Shown here: one piece after another, positions 7,961 to 16,392 of the stretch
How the letters are laid out: each line of letters begins with the position of its first letter
Position numbering within the stretch: the first letter of the stretch is position 1
Source: CAYGZA01 sp964354135
GTDB taxonomy: Bacteria; Planctomycetota; Planctomycetia; Pirellulales; Thermoguttaceae
DNA length: 34,383 nt
Direction of reading: 5' to 3'
NCBI GenBank assembly: GCA_964354135.1
Contig: CAYGZA010000024.1
Location: forward strand, 1-34,383
Program-made: the position numbers and the translations under genes
Notes under the pieces: model-generated
What the model was told of the DNA's origin: nothing
The model's database searches: none
Seen by the model: only the letters and a program-made list of their open reading frames with translations

Positions 7961-8356
7961 TCAAGAGCCCTGCGCGTGCCACTGGAACTGCTTGGCCTGC
8001 TCGGTCACCAGGCTTACCACTTCGTCGGCCGAGAAGCCCAAGTGGACCGCTTCGGTGAGGAAGTGGTCGAGCATCTCCTGGAGCCTCTCCTTGCGGACCC
8101 GCTTGGTCAATTCGGCCTTGGGCCGGGCGACGAACACCCCCAGACCGGGCCGCGTGTTCAGGACCCCCTCCCGCTCCAGCTCGGTGTACACCCGCGCGAC
8201 AGTGTTCGGATTGACGATCAGGGTCCGGGAAAGCTCCCGGACCGAGGGGAGCCGCTCCTCCGGGGCAAGCCGCCCGCGGGCAACCGCCTCGCGGAGCTGC
8301 TTGGTGAGTTGCCGCCAGATCGGCAGCCGGCTCGACGGGTCAATCCGGAATTCCAT
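7961..8356 (-). CDS. GntR-family regulator, YtrA subfamily
   Basis: This 131-residue transcription factor has an N-terminal winged helix: PIWRQLTKQLREAVARG, LPSVRELSRTLIVNPNTVARVYTELEREGVLNTRPGLGVFV (about residues 12-76). A short C-terminal helical part follows for dimer formation, with no large ligand domain; this is the YtrA type. ATG 8356 was chosen because GAGGT lies about 4 bases upstream; a GTG at 8362 is an alternative. It is the first gene of a minus-strand operon with an ABC ATPase and permease, and a palindrome overlapping the -10 box sits 16 bases upstream, so it very likely represses its own operon. YtrA-type systems in other bacteria respond to envelope stress or antibiotics; the inducer here is unknown. 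Confidence 0.9.
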   Translation of the reverse strand: MEFRIDPSSRLPIWRQLTKQLREAVARGRLAPEERLPSVRELSRTLIVNPNTVARVYTELEREGVLNTRPGLGVFVARPKAELTKRVRKERLQEMLDHFLTEAVHLGFSADEVVSLVTEQAKQFQWHAQGS

Positions 8357-8371
8357 GGGCACCTCGCAACT

Positions 8372-8390
8372 GTACTAGTAGTATTAGTAC
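8372..8390. promoter_or_regulatory. Palindromic operator of the GntR/YtrA-type regulator
   Basis: The arms GTACTA (8372-8377) and TAGTAC (8385-8390) are perfect inverted repeats around a 7-base AT-rich spacer. The site overlaps the -10 region of the promoter for the GntR gene. AT-rich GTACTA/TAGTAC palindromes are what the YtrA subfamily is known to bind, so autorepression is the simplest reading. Confidence 0.75.
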
Positions 8391-8409
8391 GGTTGCTCGA
8401 TCTTGTCAA
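8380..8409 (-). promoter_or_regulatory. Sigma-70-type promoter of the GntR-ABC operon
   Basis: On the minus strand a perfect TTGACA (8404-8409) is followed after 18 bases by AATACT (8380-8385, 4 of 6 to TATAAT). The -10 lies inside the palindromic operator. The start codon is about 24 bases downstream of the -10, leaving a short leader with GAGGT. Confidence 0.65.
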
Positions 8410-8462
8410 GAGGGCTTCCGAAAGTTTTCTTGAGGATTCCTTCTGAGAAGCCGGTTCGGGGT

Positions 8463-8580
8463 CGGCTATCAGCTTTCAGCTATCAGTTCTCAGCCGTCAG
8501 CTATCGGGAAGTAGGCTAGGGCGTTGCCCCGGCCGACTCGGCTGATTGCTGATAGCTGACTGCTGAAAGCTGATAGCTAC
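8463..8580. repeat. Paired inverted copies of the GCTGATAGCTGAAAGC repeat
   Basis: Two copies face each other between the GntR promoter and the end of rsmG. Left, 8465-8480, and right, 8562-8577, are perfect 16-base reverse complements (GCTATCAGCTTTCAGC and GCTGAAAGCTGATAGC), separated by 81 bases. The right copy reaches into the rsmG stop codon. Transcribed from rsmG this would fold into a long stem and could act as a terminator or mRNA 3' end. The words also occur at 38-68 and 25933-25949. Confidence 0.65.
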
Positions 8581-9263
8581 TCCACCTGCCGGAGCCGGCA
8601 GGTCTTGTCGTCGGCCAGCCGGTCCTTCGGGCAGATTTGCAGGAGCACGCTCTCCGACTGCGTCCCCGGCATCGGGTAGCTCGTGAGTTTGCGGAGGGCC
8701 AAGCCTTGGAACAGCCCATAGTGCCGGGCTTCTCCCCGTTGCTCGACCCAAGCCGGACCCTTGAGGACCAGGAGCCGGTCGAAACTCCCCCAGTGCGGCC
8801 GGAACCACTCCAGCAGCCGCCGCAGCGTGCCGACCGCCCGGACCACCAGTGTGTTGAACTCCGACGGCCCCAAGAGGTCCTCCGCCCGGCCCGCAATCAC
8901 CGGCACGGCAAGCCCCAGCCGCTGGACGATGTCGGCCACTGCCCGGACCTTCTTACCCACGGATTCGGAAAGCCACACCACAAGATCGGGGCGGAGAATC
9001 GCCAGCAGCACCCCCGGCACGCCCCCGCCGGTTCCCACGTCGAGGACCTTCTCGCCCGGGGCAAGGAACCCGGCAAAGGCCATGCTGTCGACGACGTCGC
9101 GGGAGACGAATTTCGAGTAATCGGTGTGCCGCGTCAGGTTCAGCTTGGCGTTCCACTCCCAGAGCAGCTCGCAGTACTTCTGAAGCTGCACGACGTGCGG
9201 CGCGGGCAGCTCGAGGCGCGACTCCGCGAGGGCCGCAGCGAGGTTTTCCGTCGGGGAACTCAC
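8577..9263 (-). CDS. rsmG: 16S rRNA (guanine527-N7)-methyltransferase RsmG (GidB)
   Basis: This 228-residue enzyme methylates N7 of G527 in 16S rRNA using S-adenosylmethionine. The family N-terminal block is WNAKLNLTRHTDYSKFVSRDVVDS (residues 37-60). The SAM-binding glycine loop is VLDVGTGGGVPGVLLA (73-88), followed by an acidic strand and the PVIAGRAEDL motif (121-130). Length is normal for the family. It is usually next to the parAB or mnmG genes, but here it stands alone between a GntR promoter and a divergent oxidoreductase. The stop codon lies inside a dispersed repeat. Confidence 0.92.
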   Translation of the reverse strand: MSSPTENLAAALAESRLELPAPHVVQLQKYCELLWEWNAKLNLTRHTDYSKFVSRDVVDSMAFAGFLAPGEKVLDVGTGGGVPGVLLAILRPDLVVWLSESVGKKVRAVADIVQRLGLAVPVIAGRAEDLLGPSEFNTLVVRAVGTLRRLLEWFRPHWGSFDRLLVLKGPAWVEQRGEARHYGLFQGLALRKLTSYPMPGTQSESVLLQICPKDRLADDKTCRLRQVE

Positions 9264-9406
9264 GTTTTGTCCTCTTTGGGACCCGCTTGTTTCCTGGACG
9301 CCGCCGGGTGTTGCACGCGCCAGACGGAGCGGCTAGCATACGGGCGATGGGCCTCGCGTCCGTCTCTCCCCAACGCATCGCCCGCCTTCTTGAAAGGAGC
9401 CCGCCG

Positions 9407-10705
9407 ATGACCCGCCATTGGACCCGTCGCCAGTTTCTCCGTCAAGCCGCGGCGGCCGGAGCGGCCGGGGCCTTGGCTTGGCCGGCGCCGGCCGTATCCC
9501 AGGCACCACCCTCGGCAAGTTCCAAACTGAATCTGGCGTTCATCGGCTGCGGAGGGCGGGGGTCCGATAACCTGGCGGCGCTGGCCGGCGAAAACGTCGT
9601 CGCCCTGTGCGATCCCGATGAGAAACGTGCCGCAGCGGTATTCAAGCGGTTCCCCAACGTCCCCAAGTTCTTCGATTTCCGCAAGATGCTGGCGGAGATG
9701 GACCGAGAGATCGACGCCGTGGTCGTCAGCACGCCCAACCACGTCCACGCCCCGGCCAGCGTCATGGCGATGCGGATGGGCAAACACTGCTACTGCGAGA
9801 AACCGCTGACGCATTCGGTGTACGAGGCCCGCGTCGCCGCGCGGGTCGCGGCGGAAAAGAAAGTGGCCACCCAGATGGGCACTCAGATCCACGCCGGCAG
9901 CAACTACCGCCGCGCGCTGGAACTGATCCGAGCGGGGGCCATCGGCGCCGTCCGCGAGTGCGACGTCTGGACCTCGGCGGCCGAAGGCGGCGGCGACCGG
10001 CCCAAGGACACGCCGCCCGTCCCGCCGACCCTCCGCTGGGACCTCTGGCTCGGACCGGCGCCGTACCGCCCGTACCACCCGTGCTACTTGCCGCGGCAGT
10101 GGCATTTCTGGTGGGATTTCGGCGGCGGGGTGCTGGGCAACGTCGGCTGCCACTTCATGGACCTTCCGTTCTGGGCGCTCCGGCTGCGGCACCCAACGAC
10201 GATCGAGGCGGAAGGCCCGCCGGCATACCCGGAAACGACGCCGCCGATACTCACCGTCCGCTACGAGTTTCCTGCCAGCGGCGAAATGCCGCCGGTGAAG
10301 CTGACCTGGTACCACGGGCAATTATCGCCGCGCGTGCAAACCGACAAGGTGCCGGCGTGGGATTACGGCTTCCTGTTCGTCGGCGAGAAGGGGATGCTGC
10401 TGGCGGACTACACCCGCCGGGTCCTCCTCCCCGAGGCCGGATTCGCCGGGTTCGAGCCGCCGAGACCGACGATTCCCGAATCGGTCGGCCACTGGAGGGA
10501 ATGGGTCGCCGCCTGCAAGACGGGAAGCGCGACCGGCTGCAACTTCGACTATTCCGGGGCGCTGACCGAAGCGATGCTCCTGGGCAACGTGGCCTTTCGC
10601 GCCGGCCGGAAGCTCCAGTGGGACGCGGCCGCTCTGAAGGCCACCAACTGTCCCGAGGCGGACCAGTTCATCCGCCGCGAATATCGCCCAGGGTGGACGC
10701 TGTGA
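9407..10705 (+). CDS. Tat-exported Gfo/Idh/MocA-family oxidoreductase
   Basis: A 432-residue NAD(P)-dependent sugar or inositol dehydrogenase-like protein. A twin-arginine signal occupies residues 1-33 (TRRQFLRQ, then an Ala-rich hydrophobic stretch and an AxA-like end). The Rossmann nucleotide loop is AFIGCGGRGSDN (44-55), and the family motif EKP is at residues 131-133 with the catalytic Lys intact. The C-terminal half holds the conserved WDLWLGPAP and GNVGCHFMDLP blocks typical of planctomycete members. AAGGAG lies 8 bases before ATG 9407, which fixes the start. Export through Tat means the cofactor is inserted before translocation. The substrate is unknown; polysaccharide-derived sugars are a reasonable guess. 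Confidence 0.9.
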   Translation: MTRHWTRRQFLRQAAAAGAAGALAWPAPAVSQAPPSASSKLNLAFIGCGGRGSDNLAALAGENVVALCDPDEKRAAAVFKRFPNVPKFFDFRKMLAEMDREIDAVVVSTPNHVHAPASVMAMRMGKHCYCEKPLTHSVYEARVAARVAAEKKVATQMGTQIHAGSNYRRALELIRAGAIGAVRECDVWTSAAEGGGDRPKDTPPVPPTLRWDLWLGPAPYRPYHPCYLPRQWHFWWDFGGGVLGNVGCHFMDLPFWALRLRHPTTIEAEGPPAYPETTPPILTVRYEFPASGEMPPVKLTWYHGQLSPRVQTDKVPAWDYGFLFVGEKGMLLADYTRRVLLPEAGFAGFEPPRPTIPESVGHWREWVAACKTGSATGCNFDYSGALTEAMLLGNVAFRAGRKLQWDAAALKATNCPEADQFIRREYRPGWTL

Positions 10706-10710
10706 ACGAG

Positions 10711-10767
10711 GGTTCAGGGTTCGGGGTTCAGGAACAGGGGGAGAGAGGCGAGGTGAGGGACGAGGGG
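10711..10767. repeat. Short TTCAGGGTTC-type and GAGGGACGAGG-type repeats between convergent genes
   Basis: GGTTCAGGG, TTCGGGG and TTCAGGAAC follow one another at 10711-10736, then a purine-rich GAGGTGAGGGACGAGGGG stretch to 10767. A related CTCTCGTCCCTCGCCCC stretch is at 19854-19871. These lie between the oxidoreductase stop and the convergent permease gene. I read them as simple-sequence intergenic filler of unknown role. Confidence 0.4.
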
Positions 10768-10844
10768 CGTCAACTCAGGCACCGACGGTTGCCCCTCGCG
10801 TGCCTCTTGGCGAGGAGTTGCTCTCTGGCCGCTCGCTCCGCCGC

Positions 10845-11981
10845 TCACTCCCACATCGAGGAGGCCATTTCCACGGCCACCGGCACGAAGATCACCAGCG
10901 GCATCCACGCCGCCAGCGCCGGCTGGATCGCATAGATCGCGCCGAGCCGCTGGAATCCCATCACCACCAGGACAAACACGGTGACCACCGCCCCGCAGAT
11001 GCCCAGGGAGATGAACACGTTGCGGTTTCCCGGCCGCAAGGCCAGCGGCAGGCCGAGAAACAGCAGGGTCACGTCCAAGAGCGGCTGGACGAACCGCGTA
11101 TGGACCAGGACGCGGACGTTGCCGCCGAAGTCCGTGCTCTGATTCTTGAGTCCGCGGATGAGATCCGCCGTGGAAGAGAACTCCCGCCATGCCCGGTTGC
11201 TCGTAAGCTGTTCGAAGGTGACGTCGCTGGCGACGAAGCACTGGTCGGGGCGGAGCCAGCCCGGGGCGTCGCGGGGGGTGATGATCACCGGCTGCTCGCC
11301 CAGGAACAGCGACGGCTGCGCGGCCAGGTCCTTCGGCTGCTCGACGCCGTCCAGCAGGTACCCGCCGGGGCGCCCGTTCTCGGGCGGCTTGTAGAATGCC
11401 TGCCGGGCGACGAGCTGCCGGGCGTAATGGTCCAGGGACGTCGGCAGGCGGAAGCTCGGTTTCTCGATCCGCTGGTCGGCTGCCACCGCGGCCGCCCCGC
11501 GGATGAAGATGTCGGTTCGCTCGTCGCGCTGCGGGTTGAGCTCCCGGGGGGCGTCGCCGGCCAGGTCCTTCGGCTTGCGGGCCAGCTCGTCGCGGAACCG
11601 GGGGATAAGCAGTTCCCGGTTTGCCGCCGCCAGAAGCACGATCGCCACGACGGCGCCCAGGACCGGCAGCACGACGCGGGCCCGCGGCACCCCGGCGGCC
11701 ATGAGCGCCGTCAGCTCGTTGTGCCGCTGGAGCCAGGTGACGGTGAACATTGCGGCCGTGAGCACCAAGAGGCCGGCCGTGCGGTCGAAGATCCAGACCG
11801 AGCGGTAGAAGTAGAACGGGCCCATCACCTTCAAGAGCCCACCCTGCTTCTCCGCGTAGTGCAGAAACCCCTCCAGGTTCGTGAAGGCGTCGAAGACCAC
11901 GTAGAGCCCCGCCAGGCTCACGTAGCAGATCACGAAGGCCTTGAGGAACTGGCGCAACAGGTAGCGGTCGATGATCCCCAT
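10845..11981 (-). CDS. LptF/LptG-type permease (YjgP/YjgQ family)
   Basis: A 378-residue inner-membrane protein of the LptF/LptG family that, with an LptB ATPase, draws lipopolysaccharide from the inner membrane toward the periplasm. The N-terminus GIIDRYLLRQFLKAFVICYV is characteristic, followed by about three helices (near residues 12-33, 62-82 and 103-122), a large periplasmic domain and three C-terminal helices (about 285-370). The start ATG 11981 overlaps the aminotransferase stop (TGATG) with AGGTG 6 bases upstream, so the two are coupled. Only one LptF/G gene is present here, whereas enterobacteria use a pair; its partner must be elsewhere. Whether it moves LPS or another envelope glycolipid in this planctomycete is inferred only. 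Confidence 0.85.
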   Translation of the reverse strand: MGIIDRYLLRQFLKAFVICYVSLAGLYVVFDAFTNLEGFLHYAEKQGGLLKVMGPFYFYRSVWIFDRTAGLLVLTAAMFTVTWLQRHNELTALMAAGVPRARVVLPVLGAVVAIVLLAAANRELLIPRFRDELARKPKDLAGDAPRELNPQRDERTDIFIRGAAAVAADQRIEKPSFRLPTSLDHYARQLVARQAFYKPPENGRPGGYLLDGVEQPKDLAAQPSLFLGEQPVIITPRDAPGWLRPDQCFVASDVTFEQLTSNRAWREFSSTADLIRGLKNQSTDFGGNVRVLVHTRFVQPLLDVTLLFLGLPLALRPGNRNVFISLGICGAVVTVFVLVVMGFQRLGAIYAIQPALAAWMPLVIFVPVAVEMASSMWE

Positions 11982-13279
11982 CAGAGCACCTGGCGGAGGG
12001 CGCGGGCCAGGGCCTCCACGCCCCGGCGGATCGCTTCGCACGAGGGAATGCCGAAGCTGAGGCGGAGCATGTTCTTCGGCACGGGGCAGCCCTCGTCGGG
12101 GTAGCAGCAATCGCCCGGCACGTAGAGAACGCCCTCGTCGACCGCCCGGTCGAACAGCGGGCCCGACACGCCGGTATCGAGCGTCTCGGGCAGGCGGAGC
12201 CAGAGGTACAAGCCGCCCGTCGGGCGAACCCAATCGATTCCGCCGATCGGCCCAAGGAACCGGTCGGCCGCCTCCAGCACTGCCTCGATCTTCCGCCGAT
12301 AGCAGTCGCGCAGCACGCGGACGTGGGCGTCGAACAGGCCCATCTCCAGCACCGTCGCCATGAGGACCTGGTTCACGCTCGGGGATCCGAAATCGAGGTT
12401 CCCTTTCGCGCTCAGGACCGGCTCCAAGAGCGACGGCGGCAGGATCCCCCAGCCCACGCGAATGCCCGGCGAATACGATTTCGAAAAACTCCCCACCGAC
12501 ACCACCGTCTCGCCCTCCGGGTCCATCGAGCGCACACTGGGGATGTCGTCGCCGAAGTAGCGGAGCTCCCGGTAGGCCGTGTCCTCGATGAGATGGATCT
12601 TCCCGGCGTGAGACCAGCGGAGGGCGATTTCCACGAGTGCCGCCCGGCGCTCCGCCGGAAGTGTCACTCCGGTGGGGTTGTCGTAGTACGTCGTTACGTA
12701 GATCGCTTTGACCCGCTGCAATTGGCCGGAGCGATGAAACCGCGCGAGCTGCTCCTCGAATGCCTCGGGGATCACGCCGTCCTGGTCCGTCTCCACCCCG
12801 ACCGTCCGGGCGCCGAGGTAACCGAGCGTTCCCAACAGGACAAAGTAGCTCGGGGCCCCGCAAAGGACCACGTCCCCGGGGTCGAGCAGGACGTCGCCCA
12901 GCAGGTAGAGAAGCTGGTTGCTCCCGGCGGTAATGACGACCTGTTCGGGCGAGACATTCAGATCTTCGGCGGTTCGCCCATCGGCGGCGAGCATCCGGTC
13001 CAGGATCGCCGCCCGCAACGGAGGATAGCCGACCGTGCTGCCGTACTGAAGGGCGGCGTGGGCCCGCTGGGGGTCTGACCAGATGGCCTCCATCGCCCGG
13101 CGGGTCGGCTCGACGGGCAGGGTCTCATGATCCACGAACCCGGCCGCCAGCGGGACGATTTCCGGATGGGCCAGCGTCTTGGTCATCAGCACGCTGGCAA
13201 TCGGCTGTCCCTCCGCTCCTCGGGCCCGGCGGCTCAGATTCTCTTGACAGGCCCCAAACTCGACAGGTGTTTCCGGCAT
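11981..13279 (-). CDS. PLP-dependent class I/II aminotransferase (2-aminoadipate/MocR-like)
   Basis: A 432-residue cytoplasmic aminotransferase. The PLP lysine is Lys267 in SVGSFSKSYSPGIRVGWG. Other fold markers are ITAGSNQLLYLL (phosphate-binding turn, about 116-127), DNPTGVTL (200-207) and HLIEDTAYRELRYFG with the pyridine-nitrogen Asp233. Near the end NMLRLSFG provides the carboxylate-binding Arg. It resembles the 2-aminoadipate or valine-pyruvate group but lacks a MocR DNA-binding domain. Coupling of its stop to the permease start is probably an expression arrangement, since no metabolic link is obvious. The amino donor and acceptor are not predictable. Confidence 0.88.
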   Translation of the reverse strand: MPETPVEFGACQENLSRRARGAEGQPIASVLMTKTLAHPEIVPLAAGFVDHETLPVEPTRRAMEAIWSDPQRAHAALQYGSTVGYPPLRAAILDRMLAADGRTAEDLNVSPEQVVITAGSNQLLYLLGDVLLDPGDVVLCGAPSYFVLLGTLGYLGARTVGVETDQDGVIPEAFEEQLARFHRSGQLQRVKAIYVTTYYDNPTGVTLPAERRAALVEIALRWSHAGKIHLIEDTAYRELRYFGDDIPSVRSMDPEGETVVSVGSFSKSYSPGIRVGWGILPPSLLEPVLSAKGNLDFGSPSVNQVLMATVLEMGLFDAHVRVLRDCYRRKIEAVLEAADRFLGPIGGIDWVRPTGGLYLWLRLPETLDTGVSGPLFDRAVDEGVLYVPGDCCYPDEGCPVPKNMLRLSFGIPSCEAIRRGVEALARALRQVL

Positions 13280-13412
13280 GATACCCTTTCTACCACGAAA
13301 ACCAGCGGGATCTTAGCATTCCCGGCCCTGCCCGTATACGGAGAAACCGGCTATCATGGTTAGGTTCACCGGAACGGGAAATCGCAGGTGCCAAGACGGA
13401 GCATAGGACCGC

Positions 13413-14219
13413 ATGGCAATCGCGGGACGGACAGCCGGCCCCCTCAGGTCGGCGATCCTGGGATGGCAAGAACGACTCGCCCGGTGGTGCCGTTCGGGGG
13501 CGGCCCTGCTGTTCCCCGCGCGGTGTGCGGGCTGCGACGCCGACCTGTCGACCGGGGAGGAGGACTTGCTCCTCTGCGGCAAGTGCCGGGCCGAGCTGGC
13601 CCCTGAGCCGTGGTCGGGCTGCTTGCGTTGCGGGGCGGGGGTGTCGCCTGAATCCCCGCCGGTCAACCGGTGTCCCGCGTGTCGGGGAGCACGGTTCCAG
13701 TTTGAGTCCGTGGTTGCCTTGGGCGCCTATGGGGGGCCCCTCCGCAAGACGATTCTCAGGATGAAGCACGCCGCCGAAGAGCCGCTGTCGGCGGCAATGG
13801 GGCAGTTTCTCGTGTTGCAGAGAGGCGGCCTGCTCGCCACGCTCCAACCCGACCTGGTGGTTCCCGTCCCTATGTATTGGCGGCAAAGGCTCGTCCGAAG
13901 AACGAATAGCCCCGACCTCCTAGCTGATCGGCTGGCCAAGTTCCTGCGGGTTTCTGTATTGGATCGGGTCCTGCGTCGATGCCGTGACACATTGCCCCAA
14001 AAGAGTTTACCGCCTGGACGCCGGTTTCCGAACGTCCGCGGGGCGTTCCGACTCGCTGCCGGGTACGATCTGAAAGGGGCGCGGGTGCTGTTGGTCGACG
14101 ACGTTTTGACCACCGGGGCCACATGCAACGAAGCCGCCAGGGTCCTCAAGAAGGAGGGCGGCGCGGAGGCGGTGCTGGTTGCCGTGTTGGCCAGAGCCGA
14201 CGGGGAGGACGCGTCGTGA
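13413..14219 (+). CDS. ComF-family phosphoribosyltransferase-like protein
   Basis: A 268-residue protein with an N-terminal zinc-ribbon region: Cys pairs at 38/41, 55/58, 70/73 and 87/90. A type I phosphoribosyltransferase domain follows, with VPVPMYWRQRLVRR (about 150-163) and the PRPP loop VLLVDDVLTTGAT (225-237). ComF proteins help move single-stranded DNA into the cytoplasm in naturally competent bacteria, but many are of unknown role, and nothing here proves competence. ATG 13413 has AGGA 5 bases upstream. It opens a plus-strand run with DUF502 and hemC genes. Confidence 0.88.
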   Translation: MAIAGRTAGPLRSAILGWQERLARWCRSGAALLFPARCAGCDADLSTGEEDLLLCGKCRAELAPEPWSGCLRCGAGVSPESPPVNRCPACRGARFQFESVVALGAYGGPLRKTILRMKHAAEEPLSAAMGQFLVLQRGGLLATLQPDLVVPVPMYWRQRLVRRTNSPDLLADRLAKFLRVSVLDRVLRRCRDTLPQKSLPPGRRFPNVRGAFRLAAGYDLKGARVLLVDDVLTTGATCNEAARVLKKEGGAEAVLVAVLARADGEDAS

Positions 14220-14291
14220 GCCACCCCGCCGCTTTTGCGTTCTTGCCACCACGAGGAGCCGAAAAATCGAGATTGCCCTAGACGAGCCGTC

Positions 14292-15233
14292 ATGAGCACA
14301 ACCAACGAGCCTGCCAACGTGAGGCGGGGGCTGCACCCGTTCTGGAACGCCGTTCTCCGCGGTCTGGGGGTGGTCGTGCCGCCGCTGTTGACCATCGCCA
14401 TCGTGCTGTGGCTCGTCGGAACGATTCAGCAGTACGTGCTGGAGCCGGTTGTCAACGGCGTCCAAGACCTCTTGGTCTGGGGCCTGGCCGACATCCGCGA
14501 CGAACAGGCATTCCCTTTCGATCCAGAGGCAAGAGAGAACCCCGTGCTGGACGGAAAGGAATACCAGCGGCTGGAAAACGGCACGTACATTCCCAGACAA
14601 GTCTACGAGATGGTGAAACGCCGCCGCGGTGAAGAGCCCATGCCCCGGACCGGGCCCTACATTTACCACGCCTACGTACGGCTGGCATACCTCCGTCCGT
14701 ACTTGATGATCCCGCTCTTCCTTTGCGCATTCACCCTCCTCTTATACGTGTTGGGCAAGCTCATGGCGGCGGGCGTGGGGCACTTTTTCGGCGGTCTGCT
14801 GGAGCGGGGGATTGCCCGGCTTCCCCTGGTGCGCAACGTGTATTCGGCGGTGAAACAGGTCAGCGGGTTCCTGCTCAGCGAGCGGAAGATGGCTGTCTCC
14901 CGAGTCGTGGCCGTCGAGTACCCGCGAAAAGGGGTGTGGGCCTTCGGGTTCGTGACGGGACAAGGGGTTCCTCAGATCGAGGCCATGGTGGGCGAAGAGT
15001 GCATCTCGGTGCTCATCTGCACCTCGCCCATGCCGATGGCGGGGTTCACGATCACCATCCCGCGCAGCGAGGCCATCGACCTGGGCATCACGTTGGACCA
15101 GGCGATCCAGTTCATCGTCAGTTGCGGCGTGATTATTCCGCCGCCGAGAGACCTGAAGCTGCCGCACCCGGACGGAGCCGACGCGCCCCTCTTGGCCGCG
15201 GGCGATTCATCCCCAACATCCTCGAAGCAGTGA
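14292..15233 (+). CDS. DUF502-family membrane protein
   Basis: A 313-residue inner-membrane protein of unknown function. The two helices (about residues 22-46 and 136-160) bracket an extracytoplasmic stretch, and the second half contains the conserved blocks LPLVRNVYSAVKQVSGFLL and CTSPMPMAGFTITIPRSE that define DUF502. The ATG at 14292 gives the usual N-terminus. It ends 7 bases before hemC, which makes co-transcription almost certain. A role in haem biosynthesis is not implied; such pairs may be only local. Confidence 0.85.
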   Translation: MSTTNEPANVRRGLHPFWNAVLRGLGVVVPPLLTIAIVLWLVGTIQQYVLEPVVNGVQDLLVWGLADIRDEQAFPFDPEARENPVLDGKEYQRLENGTYIPRQVYEMVKRRRGEEPMPRTGPYIYHAYVRLAYLRPYLMIPLFLCAFTLLLYVLGKLMAAGVGHFFGGLLERGIARLPLVRNVYSAVKQVSGFLLSERKMAVSRVVAVEYPRKGVWAFGFVTGQGVPQIEAMVGEECISVLICTSPMPMAGFTITIPRSEAIDLGITLDQAIQFIVSCGVIIPPPRDLKLPHPDGADAPLLAAGDSSPTSSKQ

Positions 15234-15240
15234 GCCCGAC

Positions 15241-16170
15241 ATGGCGGCACCGTTCTGCGTCCGGTTGGGAACGCGGGCCAGCGCCCTGGCACGATGGCAG
15301 GCCGACTGGGTGGCCGGTCAGCTCCGCCAACTCGGCGTGGTGGTGGAGATGGTCCCAATCACGACCAGCGGGGACCGGCAGCAGGAAGGCCCCATCGAGG
15401 CCCTCGGCGGCCAAGGGGTCTTCACCAAGGAACTCCAGCGGGCCCTGTTGGACGCCCGGATCGATCTGGCGGTCCACAGCCTCAAGGACCTGCCGACCGA
15501 CGAAGTTTCGGGGCTGTGTTTGGCGGCCGTGCCGGAGCGGGCGGCGGTTGCGGACGTGTTGGTTTCTTCCCGATATCCTTCGCTGGACGCCTTGCCTCCT
15601 GCGGCGGTCGTGGGCACGGGCAGTCTCCGCCGCCGCGCCCAACTGCTGCACGCACGGCCCGATCTGACGATGAAGGACGTTCGCGGCAACGTCGATACCC
15701 GGCTGCGAAAACTCGAACGAGGCGACTTTGACGCCGTGGTCCTGGCCGAGGCGGGACTGGTGCGCCTGGGGTTCGCGGAGCGGATCACCCAAGTGCTGCC
15801 GCGGTCCGTCCTTCTGCCGGCCGTGGGCCAAGGGGCCCTGGGACTGGAAGCCCGGATCGACGACCAACCGGTCCGTCAGGTCGTTGGGAAGCTCAATCAT
15901 CCGGAATCGCAGGCCGCGGTGCTTGCGGAGCGGGCAATGTTGGCGGCGTTGCAGGGAGGCTGTCTGGCGCCGATTGCGGCGTGGGGCCGGGTTGAGGCGG
16001 GGCAATTGACCCTCTCCGGACGGGTGCTTCGCCCGGATGGCAGCCAGAAGGTCGAGGCCACGCTGGCCGCCGATCCCTCCGCCGCCGTCGAACTCGGTCG
16101 CCGGGTTGCCGAGTCCCTTCTGGCCCAAGGGGCGGCCGAGTTCATCCTCGCGGCTCGGCTCCCGTCCTGA
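15241..16170 (+). CDS. hemC: Hydroxymethylbilane synthase (porphobilinogen deaminase)
   Basis: This 309-residue enzyme joins four porphobilinogens into hydroxymethylbilane in tetrapyrrole synthesis. The blocks are complete: VRLGTRASALARWQ (7-20), GGQGVFTKELQ (56-66), DLAVHSLKDLPT (75-86) with the catalytic Asp83, GTGSLRRRAQ (125-134), VRGNVDTRLRKL (147-158), and LQGGCLAPIAA (237-247), where Cys241 carries the dipyrromethane cofactor. Length is normal. It starts 7 bases after the DUF502 stop. No other haem gene is in the window. Confidence 0.96.
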   Translation: MAAPFCVRLGTRASALARWQADWVAGQLRQLGVVVEMVPITTSGDRQQEGPIEALGGQGVFTKELQRALLDARIDLAVHSLKDLPTDEVSGLCLAAVPERAAVADVLVSSRYPSLDALPPAAVVGTGSLRRRAQLLHARPDLTMKDVRGNVDTRLRKLERGDFDAVVLAEAGLVRLGFAERITQVLPRSVLLPAVGQGALGLEARIDDQPVRQVVGKLNHPESQAAVLAERAMLAALQGGCLAPIAAWGRVEAGQLTLSGRVLRPDGSQKVEATLAADPSAAVELGRRVAESLLAQGAAEFILAARLPS

Positions 16171-16359
16171 GCCGATCCGGATCGCGGGCGGCCGTTGGCT
16201 GCTCGCGCGGCTTCCTAGTCCGTTGCCCCGCCAAGAGTGGGGGATCTCGTCAAGAAGTGGCTGTGGCGCGGGTTATCTCTATTCACGTGACTCGGCCCGT
16301 TTTGCCGAGACTATGGAATGAAGGAGATAATCCCGGCCTGCCGAAGAATGCGGATTTGA

Positions 16360-16373
16360 GGGCCGAAAGGCCC
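16360..16373 (+). other. GAAA-loop hairpin upstream of the export lipoprotein gene
   Basis: GGGCC-GAAA-GGCCC is a perfect 5-bp stem with a GNRA tetraloop, 19 bases before the start codon at 16393. It sits in the leader of the Wza-like gene, just before the place expected for ribosome binding, and might affect initiation. The stem is too short to be sure, and it may be chance in GC-rich DNA. Confidence 0.3.
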
Positions 16374-16392
16374 CGGGAAGAATGAACTGCCT

